This document shows positions 1-5,141 of a stretch of DNA of 6,393 nt, piece by piece (within the stretch, counting starts at the first letter, position 1; each line of letters starts with the position of its first letter). The notes beneath the pieces were generated by a model, which was not told the origin of the DNA, did not search any database, and worked only from the letters and a program-made list of their open reading frames with translations. Both the position numbers and the translations under genes were made by a program. Origin of the DNA: JBHHZJ01 sp046758005 (GTDB lineage: Bacteria > Pseudomonadota > Alphaproteobacteria > Kiloniellales > J153); assembly GCA_046758005.1 (NCBI GenBank), contig JBHHZJ010000141.1, forward strand, positions 1 through 6,393, read 5' to 3'.

Positions 1-2
1 CA

Positions 3-80
3 CACCAAGAACGCTCGCTTCGTGACCCTTCGTGGCCTTGGTGGCTTCGTGGTTCGTTCTTCCGTCTTCGCGTCTTCGTG
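3..80. repeat. Degenerate array of CTTCGTG-like units (CACGAAG on the minus strand)
   Basis: Exact CTTCGTG copies begin at 18, 28, 45 and 74. Variants fill the gaps: CTTGGTG at 37, GTTCGTT at 52, CTTCCGT at 59 and CTTCGCG at 66. This makes eight consecutive units with a period of 7 to 10 bases. An inverted unit, CACCAAG at 3-9, is the exact reverse complement of the unit at 37-43. The array lies about 50 bases past the stop codon of the minus-strand PLP-enzyme gene and may continue to the left of the window. From memory, CACGAAG-rich intergenic repeats of this look occur in many environmental bacterial genomes, but I cannot assign a named family or a function. The periodicity is seen directly. 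Confidence 0.7.
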
Positions 81-130
81 GTCAGGGCGATTTCCACAGC
101 CCTTCGGTTGCGCGGGCCGGCGCGCAGCCC

Positions 131-1273
131 TTAAGCCGCCGCGAGGGCCTGCTCGAGGTCGGCGATGATGTCGTCCACGTCCTCGATGCCGACCGAGAGG
201 CGGACCAGGCCGTCGGTGAGCCCGCGCGCGTGGCGCTCCGCGGCCGGCACCTCGGCGTGGGTCATGGTGGCGGGATGGGTGATCATGGTCTCGACCGCGC
301 CCAGGCTCTCGGCGAGCCCGCACAGCTCGACCCCGTTCATCAGCGCCGTGCCGGCCGCGATGCCGCCCTTCAACTCGAAGGAGATCATGCCGCTGAAGCC
401 CGACATCTGCGCCTTGGCGACGGCGTGCTGCGGGTGCGAGGGCAGGCCCGGGTAGGCGACGCGCGCCACCTTCGGGTGGCTTTCGAGGTACTCCGCGACC
501 CTCTGGGCGCTGGCCGCGTGGCGCTCCATGCGCAGGTGCAGGGTCTTGACGCCGAGCAGCGTGAGCCAGCAGTCGAACGGGCTGGGCACCGCGCCGATGG
601 TCTTCTGCACGAACTTGAGCTGGTCGTGAATATCGTCGCGGTTGGTCACGACCACGCCGCCGATGATCTGGTTGTGCCCGCTCAGATACTTGGTCGTGGA
701 GTGCATGACGATGTCCGCGCCGAACTCGAGCGGGCGCAGGAACACGGGCGTGGCGAAGGTCGAATCGACGCCGAAGACGAGGCCGTGATCCTTCGCGATC
801 GCGGCCATGGCCTCGAGGTCGGTGACCTTGAGCAGCGGGTTGGTCGGCGTCTCGACCCAGAGCATCCTGGTCTGCGGGCGGATGGCCTGGCGCACGGTCT
901 CGGGCCGCGAGGTGTCGGCGTAGGTGAAGGCCAGGCCGTAGCGCGAGAGCACCTTGTTGAAGTGGCGCGAGACCCCGCCGTAGACGTCGTCGGAGCACAC
1001 CACGTGGTCGCCGGCGCTCAAGAGCTTGAGGCAGGAGTCGACGGCCGACATGCCGCTGGCGTAGCACACGCCGTACCGGCCGCCCTCGATCGCGGCGAGA
1101 TTGGCCTCCAGGACCTGGCGCGTCGGGTTGGCCGAGCGGGTGTAGTCGAAGCCCTTGTCCCGGCCGACCTCGTCGAGCACGTAGGTCGCCGTCTCGTAGA
1201 TCGGCGGGACGATCGACCCCGTGGTGGGGTCCGGCGCGATCCCGGCGCGCACGACCTTGGTATCGAACTTCAC
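131..1273 (-). CDS. Cystathionine gamma-synthase/gamma-lyase family PLP-dependent enzyme
   Basis: A cytoplasmic 380-residue enzyme of the Cys/Met-metabolism PLP family, a normal full length. The family makes or breaks cystathionine or related thioethers at the gamma carbon. Visible landmarks are the phosphate-binding YTR at 44-46, ASGMSA at 72-77, the cofactor-stacking Tyr98 in VYGG, ETPTNP at 141-146, Asp170 in VDSTFATP (pyridine nitrogen), the Schiff-base Lys195 in HSTTKYLSGH, SLGAVET at 323-329, and Arg358 in VRLSVGIED, which should bind the substrate carboxylate. The start is GTG at 1273, supported by GGAGGAG eight bases upstream. The gene diverges from motA and appears monocistronic within the window. 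Sequence alone does not separate gamma-synthase (MetB), gamma-lyase, or O-acetyl/O-succinylhomoserine sulfhydrylase activity, so no symbol is given. The family call is firm and the substrate is open. Confidence 0.95.
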   Translation of the reverse strand: MKFDTKVVRAGIAPDPTTGSIVPPIYETATYVLDEVGRDKGFDYTRSANPTRQVLEANLAAIEGGRYGVCYASGMSAVDSCLKLLSAGDHVVCSDDVYGGVSRHFNKVLSRYGLAFTYADTSRPETVRQAIRPQTRMLWVETPTNPLLKVTDLEAMAAIAKDHGLVFGVDSTFATPVFLRPLEFGADIVMHSTTKYLSGHNQIIGGVVVTNRDDIHDQLKFVQKTIGAVPSPFDCWLTLLGVKTLHLRMERHAASAQRVAEYLESHPKVARVAYPGLPSHPQHAVAKAQMSGFSGMISFELKGGIAAGTALMNGVELCGLAESLGAVETMITHPATMTHAEVPAAERHARGLTDGLVRLSVGIEDVDDIIADLEQALAAA

Positions 1274-1281
1274 AGGCGCGG

Positions 1282-1288
1282 CTCCTCC
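1282..1288 (-). promoter_or_regulatory. Shine-Dalgarno site fixing the GTG start of the PLP enzyme
   Basis: The minus strand reads GGAGGAG, then eight bases, then GTG at 1273. This strong, well-placed site supports GTG over any downstream ATG. Confidence 0.8.
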
Positions 1289-1506
1289 GGCTGGACGGTT
1301 GCGACGGCTCAGGCCCCGCCATCACGGGGAGGGCGGGACCTAGACCATAGATGAGCCGCCGCGGGATGTACACGAGGGCACACCTGGGCGCGACCGCGCC
1401 CGACGACAACCTGGCCCGCGCCGGCGCAGGCGCTCGGCCGAGGTCCCGGGGCCGGGGTCGCCCCCGGGCGCCGTCTTTCCCCCATAAGGCATTGTAAATC
1501 AGGTGG

Positions 1507-1522
1507 TTAAATCCTTCTTAAC
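1507..1522 (+). promoter_or_regulatory. Candidate CtrA-binding box upstream of motA
   Basis: The sequence TTAA-ATCCTTC-TTAAC matches the full alphaproteobacterial CtrA consensus, TTAA-N7-TTAAC, with exact 7-base spacing. It is also a perfect 6-bp inverted repeat, GGTTAA/TTAACC, at 1505-1523. It ends 54 bases before the motA start. TTAA is rare in this GC-rich window, so two copies at this spacing are unlikely to be chance. CtrA directly controls flagellar genes in Caulobacter and affects motility in many other alphaproteobacteria, so a site here makes biological sense. Binding and direction of control are inferred. I could not place a matching -10 element with confidence. Confidence 0.6.
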
Positions 1523-1576
1523 CCAGGGATTCCACAATGCGGCCAGGTCGGCGCGTCCGGGTGCAAGAACCTAGTC

Positions 1577-2443
1577 ATGCTCATCGTCGTTGGGTCCATC
1601 GTGGTGATTGTTGCCGTCGTCGGCGGCTACGCCCTGCCGGGCGGGCATCTGGCGGTGCTCGTCCAGCCCTTCGAGTTGATGATCATCGGCGGCGCCGCCG
1701 TCGGTGCGTTCATCACCAGCAACACGAAACCGATTCTCACCGGCACCGGGAAATCGTTCGGCCGGATATTCAAGGGCCCGCGCCACAACCGGGGGGCCTA
1801 TGTCGAGCTGCTCAGCCTGCTGTACCAGGTCTTCAAGCTGGCCCGGTCGAAGGGCAACCTGGCGCTGGAGAAGCACGTCGAGAACCCCGAGGAAAGCGAG
1901 ATCTTCTCCGGGTATCCCAAGGTCATGGGCGACCACCACGCGATCACGTTCATCTGCGACTACCTGCGGCTACTGACCATGGGCTCCGACAACCCGCACG
2001 AGCTCGAGGCCCTCATGGACCAGGATCTGGACACCCATCACGCGGAGGAAACCGCCGTCGCGAACGCGCTGCGCAACATGGCCGACGCCATGCCGGCACT
2101 GGGCATCGTCGCCGCGGTTCTCGGCGTGATCCACACCATGGGCTCGATCACCGAGCCGCCGGAAATTCTGGGCCACCTGATCGGCGCCGCGCTGGTCGGG
2201 ACCTTCCTGGGTATTCTCCTGTCCTACGGTTTCATCGGCCCGCTGGCCGCGGCGCTCGGCAACATCATCGACGCCGACGCCCGGTATTATCACTGCATCA
2301 AGGCCGGCGTCCTGGCCCACGTGGCCGGGCAACCGCCGGCCATCGCCGTGGAATTCGCGCGCAAGACCCTGTCCTCCGACGTGCGTCCGACCTTCTACGA
2401 GCTGGAACAGGCGTTCGAATCCCTCGCCCCCGCCGCGGCCTGA
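1577..2443 (+). CDS. motA: Flagellar motor stator protein MotA
   Basis: Inner-membrane stator subunit which, with MotB, forms the ion channel that powers flagellar rotation. The protein has 288 residues, the usual length for the long proteobacterial type. Membrane segments are visible at about 1-20, 34-50, 170-190 and 200-222, with a large cytoplasmic loop between the second and third. Residues known from E. coli MotA fall at the same numbers: Arg90 and Glu98 in the rotor-contacting loop, Pro173 in ADAMPALGIVAAVLGVIHTMG, and Pro222 in GFIGPLA. The N-terminus MLIVVGSIVVIVAVVGGYAL matches the family start, so ATG at 1577 is chosen although the Shine-Dalgarno is weak. motB follows 39 bases after the stop, indicating an operon. 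The candidate CtrA site upstream suggests cell-cycle or motility-programme control. Confidence 0.98.
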   Translation: MLIVVGSIVVIVAVVGGYALPGGHLAVLVQPFELMIIGGAAVGAFITSNTKPILTGTGKSFGRIFKGPRHNRGAYVELLSLLYQVFKLARSKGNLALEKHVENPEESEIFSGYPKVMGDHHAITFICDYLRLLTMGSDNPHELEALMDQDLDTHHAEETAVANALRNMADAMPALGIVAAVLGVIHTMGSITEPPEILGHLIGAALVGTFLGILLSYGFIGPLAAALGNIIDADARYYHCIKAGVLAHVAGQPPAIAVEFARKTLSSDVRPTFYELEQAFESLAPAAA

Positions 2444-2482
2444 CGCGCCGGCTGCCGCGCCCGACCAGGACGACGCCCGACC

Positions 2483-3475
2483 ATGGCGCAAAGCGAAGAG
2501 AAGAACGCCGCCCCGATCATCATCAAGCGGGTCAAGAAGGGCGGGCACGGGGGCCACCACGGCGGCGCCTGGAAGGTCGCCTACGCCGACTTCGTGACCG
2601 CCATGATGGCCTTCTTCCTGCTCCTGTGGCTGCTCCAGGCCACGACCGAGGAGCAGAAGCTGGGCATCGCCGACTACTTCGCTCCGGCGAGCGTGGCCCG
2701 CAACACCAGCGGCGGCGGCGGCATGCTGGGCGGCCGGACGTTCACGAAGCAGGGCGCCAACCCGCACGACCGCACCCCGGTCGGCGTCATGATCGAGCTG
2801 CCCACCAACCCGCCCGACTGGGACAACACCGGCGACCCGGAAGAGAATACCGCGACCGAGGAGAGCGGCGCCGGCGCGCAGACGGCGCGGCCGCCGGAGG
2901 AGCTGAACTCGAACGAGCTCGAGGAATTCCTCGCTAGGCGCGAGGAGGAACAGTTCGCCGCCGCCGAGCAGGCCCTGCGCCAGGCGATCGAAAACGTGCC
3001 CGAGCTAAACACCCTCATGAACAACCTGATCATCGACCAGACCGACGAGGGGATGCGCATCCAGATCGTCGACGAGGCGGGGAAATCCATGTTCCCGTCC
3101 GGCAGCTCGGAGATGTTCGAGCACACCAGGAAGCTGCTCCAGCTCGTCGTCGATGCGGTCAAGCAGCTGCCGCAGCGGATCGCCATCAAGGGCCATACCG
3201 ACGCCGCCCCCTTCGTCAACGACCACGGCTACACCAACTGGGAGCTGTCGTCCGACCGCGCCAACTCCAGCCGCCGGGCGCTCATCGAGGCCGGCCTGCC
3301 GGCGGATCGGATCGCCTCGGTGGTCGGGCTGGCGGACAAGGATCACCTTGACGAGGACGATCCCTACTCGCCGCGCAACCGGCGCATCTCCATCATCCTG
3401 CTGCGCGAGAGCGCGCCGCGCGCGCAGGCGGCCGCCGCGCCCCCGCGGGTGGAGGCGGGCGGGGCCGGCCAGTAG
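2483..3475 (+). CDS. motB: Flagellar motor stator protein MotB
   Basis: Stator partner of MotA that carries the ion-binding aspartate and anchors the complex to peptidoglycan. The protein has 330 residues. A Gly/His/Lys-rich cytoplasmic N-terminus (about 12-30, including GGHGGHHGGAWK) leads into one membrane helix at about 33-53, which contains the channel residue Asp36 in AYADFVTAMMAFFLLLWLL. A plug-like segment follows at about 54-68. Residues 70-160 are a flexible, acidic, low-complexity periplasmic linker. The OmpA-like peptidoglycan-binding domain spans about 180-310, with GHTD at 237-240, NWELSSDRAN at 252-261 and RNRRIS at 298-303. The tail from 310 is Ala/Pro/Gly-rich. The aspartate channel and the overall type suggest proton drive, but ion choice is an inference. 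The start is ATG at 2483 with only a weak Shine-Dalgarno. It is co-transcribed with motA, 39 bases upstream. Confidence 0.98.
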   Translation: MAQSEEKNAAPIIIKRVKKGGHGGHHGGAWKVAYADFVTAMMAFFLLLWLLQATTEEQKLGIADYFAPASVARNTSGGGGMLGGRTFTKQGANPHDRTPVGVMIELPTNPPDWDNTGDPEENTATEESGAGAQTARPPEELNSNELEEFLARREEEQFAAAEQALRQAIENVPELNTLMNNLIIDQTDEGMRIQIVDEAGKSMFPSGSSEMFEHTRKLLQLVVDAVKQLPQRIAIKGHTDAAPFVNDHGYTNWELSSDRANSSRRALIEAGLPADRIASVVGLADKDHLDEDDPYSPRNRRISIILLRESAPRAQAAAAPPRVEAGGAGQ

Positions 3476-3486
3476 AGACACCGCGA

Positions 3487-3504
3487 CCGCGCGCTTGCGC
3501 GCGG
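3487..3504. repeat. GC-only perfect dyad just after motB, possible weak terminator
   Basis: Eight-base arms CCGCGCGC and GCGCGCGG flank TT, starting 11 bases after the motB stop. As RNA this would fold into a 7-bp stem with a CUUG tetraloop. A second palindrome, GCCCCGGGGC, follows at 3506-3515. There is no T tract, so simple intrinsic termination is doubtful. Rho-dependent termination or protection of the motAB mRNA 3' end is possible. The symmetry is seen; the function is inferred. Confidence 0.45.
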
Positions 3505-3523
3505 CGCCCCGGGGCCCTATCTC

Positions 3524-3543
3524 TCACCAGGTTGACCTGGTGA
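3524..3543. promoter_or_regulatory. 20-bp perfect dyad, candidate operator or leader hairpin before the RDD gene
   Basis: Nine-base arms TCACCAGGT and ACCTGGTGA flank the dinucleotide TG. The dyad ends 18 bases before the GTG start of the RDD gene and four bases before its likely GGAG ribosome-binding site. The length and short spacer resemble a dimeric-repressor operator. As RNA the element would form a stem of about 8 bp next to the ribosome-binding site. I cannot assign a regulator family. Confidence 0.45.
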
Positions 3544-3561
3544 TCCGGAGCGCCGCGCACC

Positions 3562-4092
3562 GTGACCTACAACGGCAATCTTCCGAGCTTGCACCTGGGC
3601 TCGGCCGCCTGGGCGGAGGCGCCACCCGATCCGCTGGCCGAGCCCGACCTCTATGACGGCCTTGTCTACCGGCGGGTCGCCGGCTATGCCGTCGACGTCG
3701 TCCTGATCGCCGTCCTCTCGGTCGCCCTCGGGCTGGCGTTCGGCCTTGCCGGGGTTCTCAGCTTCGGCCTCTTGTCGCCGCTCGGCTTCGCGGCCGTGGC
3801 GCTCCTGCCGGTCTCCTATCACAGCTACTTCATCGGCCGTCGGGGCGCGACGCCCGGGATGGCGCTGTTCGATCTGGAGATGCGCACCTGGACCGGCCAC
3901 CGGCCCGACTACGTCCAGGCCTTTCTGGTGACCGTCCTGTTCTACACGACCGTCACCGTGACCGCCTGGCTCGTGCTCGCAGTGGCCCTGTTCAACGATC
4001 GCCGGCGTACCCTGCACGACTACCTCGCGGGGACGGTGGTGGTGCGCCGCTCCCGGGTCGCGGCGGGCGCGCCCGCGTGGGCCGAAAAGTAA
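3562..4092 (+). CDS. RDD family membrane protein
   Basis: A small inner-membrane protein of 176 residues. RDD domains are widespread and mostly of unknown function; a few members have been linked to ion or osmolyte transport. A soluble N-terminus of about 33 residues leads into the domain at YRRVAGYAVDVVLIAVL, which holds the conserved Arg38 and Asp45. Hydrophobic segments lie at about 40-65, 67-90 and 118-143. The inter-helix motif GATPGMALFDLEM (95-107) is the family's GxTxGK-like turn, here with Met rather than Lys. The domain ends in FNDRRRTLHDYLAGTVVVRR, the usual C-terminal signature. The start is GTG at 3562, with GGAG at 3547-3550. It follows motB by 86 bases, but intervening dyads suggest separate control. 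The transferase gene lies 133 bases downstream. The substrate or partner is unknown. Confidence 0.9.
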   Translation: MTYNGNLPSLHLGSAAWAEAPPDPLAEPDLYDGLVYRRVAGYAVDVVLIAVLSVALGLAFGLAGVLSFGLLSPLGFAAVALLPVSYHSYFIGRRGATPGMALFDLEMRTWTGHRPDYVQAFLVTVLFYTTVTVTAWLVLAVALFNDRRRTLHDYLAGTVVVRRSRVAAGAPAWAEK

Positions 4093-4225
4093 ACGGGAGG
4101 TAAATCGGGACTGGCCTCGGGGACCCCTTCCCTGCGATAATCGAGGTGCCGAGCGGCGCGGCAGCCCCGGCCGGTTTCCGGCGCGGCGGGCGCAGGGACG
4201 GCGACGAACGCAAACAAGCCGCGGC

Positions 4226-4993
4226 ATGAGACAGGGTCCGAACCCGGCGGGTGTAAGGATATTCGAAGGCACGGTCGGCCTCGGCCTGCCGCGACAGGCT
4301 TTCTACGTTCTGACCGACACCCCCTGCCCCTACCTGCCCGGCCGGCGCGAGCGCAAGCTGATCACGGAGATCGACGGGCCCGAACCCGCGCACCACTACA
4401 GCCTGCTGTCGCGCGCCGGCTTTCGCCGCAGCCACCATTTCGCCTATCGGCCGGCCTGTGCCGGCTGCACCGCCTGCGTGCCGGTGCGGGTGCCCGTGCG
4501 AGACTTTGGGATGAGCCGCTCCCAGAAGCGCGTATGGCAGGCCAACGCCGATCTGCGGCCGCGCGAGGGGCCGCCGCGCGCGACGGCGGAGCAGTACGAG
4601 CTGTTCGCCCGCTATATCTCGTCGCGCCACGGGGACGGAGAGATGGCCGCAATGACCTTCGCCGACTACCGGGGCATGGTGGAACACAGCCGGATCGACA
4701 CCCGGATCGCGGAGTTCCGCGACCGGGAGGCGCGCCTGGTCGCCGCCTGCCTGGTCGACTGGCTCGAAGACGGCCCGTCCGCCGTTTACAGCTTCTTCGA
4801 TCCGGAGCTGAGCCGCCGGAGCCTTGGGACCTACATGATCCTGTGGCTGATCGAGGCGGCGCTGGCCCGGCGCCTGCCTTACGCCTATCTCGGATATTGG
4901 ATCGGCGAGTCCCCCAAGATGGCCTACAAGATTCGCTTTCGGCCCTTGGAGGCATTCGGCGCCGACGGCTGGGAGGTGATGGCGGGCGATTGA
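4226..4993 (+). CDS. bpt: Aminoacyl-tRNA-protein transferase (Bpt/ATE family; arginyl or leucyl)
   Basis: A cytoplasmic 255-residue enzyme that moves an amino acid from aminoacyl-tRNA to the N-terminus of proteins, marking them for ClpS/ClpAP-type degradation (N-degron pathway). Characterised bacterial members such as Vibrio Bpt add Leu to N-terminal Asp or Glu, while eukaryotic ATE1 adds Arg. Many bacterial members are labelled arginyltransferase by similarity. Landmarks are CPYLPGRRERKL at 34-45, the cysteine cluster CAGCTACVPVRVPV at 78-91 (Cys78, 81 and 84), a GNAT-like core containing YSFFDPELSRRSLGTYMILW at 188-207, and YLGYWIGESPKMAYKIRFRP at 221-240. Length is normal. The start at 4226 has a poor Shine-Dalgarno, but conserved sequence begins soon after it. 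It may be co-transcribed with the upstream RDD gene. The family is firm; Leu versus Arg specificity is not resolved. Confidence 0.95.
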   Translation: MRQGPNPAGVRIFEGTVGLGLPRQAFYVLTDTPCPYLPGRRERKLITEIDGPEPAHHYSLLSRAGFRRSHHFAYRPACAGCTACVPVRVPVRDFGMSRSQKRVWQANADLRPREGPPRATAEQYELFARYISSRHGDGEMAAMTFADYRGMVEHSRIDTRIAEFRDREARLVAACLVDWLEDGPSAVYSFFDPELSRRSLGTYMILWLIEAALARRLPYAYLGYWIGESPKMAYKIRFRPLEAFGADGWEVMAGD

Positions 4994-5026
4994 GCGCCGC
5001 CGCGCCTGTGCCGGAGCGTCCCGTCC

Positions 5027-5055
5027 TTGAAGTGGCCCGGCACGACCCATATGCT
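5027..5055 (+). promoter_or_regulatory. Possible sigma-70-type promoter of the TRAP binding-protein gene
   Basis: TTGAAG at 5027-5032 and TATGCT at 5050-5055 are separated by exactly 17 bases. Each matches four of six consensus positions. The pair sits in the 148-bp gap after the transferase gene and would give a leader of about 80 bases containing a stem-loop and a strong Shine-Dalgarno. The match is moderate, so this is a candidate only. Confidence 0.4.
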
Positions 5056-5074
5056 CCGGCAGCGATCGAGATGG

Positions 5075-5097
5075 CCACCGCCACGCCAAGGCGGTGG
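5075..5097 (+). other. Perfect stem-loop in the leader of the TRAP binding-protein gene
   Basis: Eight-base arms CCACCGCC and GGCGGTGG flank a 7-base loop. It lies between the candidate promoter and the Shine-Dalgarno at 5126-5131. No T run follows (the next bases are AAACG), so it is not a classical terminator. It could stabilise the mRNA, act as a binding site, or aid factor-dependent termination of the upstream transferase transcript. Confidence 0.45.
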
Positions 5098-5125
5098 AAA
5101 CGATGGAAAACGTACTGATCGGATA

Positions 5126-5131
5126 GGGAGG
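5126..5131 (+). promoter_or_regulatory. Strong Shine-Dalgarno for the TRAP binding-protein gene
   Basis: GGGAGG lies ten bases before ATG at 5142, giving the best ribosome-binding site on the plus strand of this window. It supports this start and suggests high expression, as expected for a periplasmic binding protein. Confidence 0.8.
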
Positions 5132-5141
5132 TAACGAACTC

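Larger units (their letters stand above)
1274..1576. other. Divergent intergenic region between the PLP-enzyme gene and motA
   Basis: These 303 bases separate two divergently transcribed genes and should hold both promoters. The left end carries the Shine-Dalgarno of the minus-strand gene. The middle is extremely GC-rich, with small perfect dyads: GGGCGCG/CGCGCCC arms around AC at 1386-1401, and the palindrome GCGCCGGCGC at 1418-1427. AT content rises abruptly from about 1490, where the CtrA-type site lies. I see no convincing small gene, RNA gene or sigma-54 promoter here. A minus-strand promoter must exist, but I could not pick one with confidence. Confidence 0.6.

Noticed and set aside
3..80. 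CRISPR array
   Set aside because: Units are only about 7 bases with no distinct spacers, so the geometry does not fit CRISPR.
32..1354. Long plus-strand open frame (440 codons) opposite the PLP-enzyme gene
   Set aside because: It is Arg/Val/Gly/His/Asp-rich with no recognisable domain and lies antisense to a clearly conserved enzyme. Long antisense frames are expected at this GC content.
1430..1480. Imperfect GC-rich inverted repeat that might be a terminator
   Set aside because: It lies between divergent promoters where no transcript should end, the arms are interrupted, and there is no T tract.
1537..2937. Plus-strand frame of 466 codons running through motA into motB
   Set aside because: It spans two well-supported genes in another frame, and its product is an Arg/Gly/Pro-rich shadow translation.
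4096..4104. GGGAGGTAA, a Shine-Dalgarno-like sequence just after the RDD stop
   Set aside because: No start codon lies at a suitable distance downstream, so it does not serve a visible gene.
4146..4229. A 27-codon GTG frame whose TGA overlaps the transferase ATG as ATGA
   Set aside because: The overlap suggests translational coupling, but there is no good ribosome-binding site and the peptide is low-complexity Gly/Ala/Arg, as expected of GC-rich spacer.
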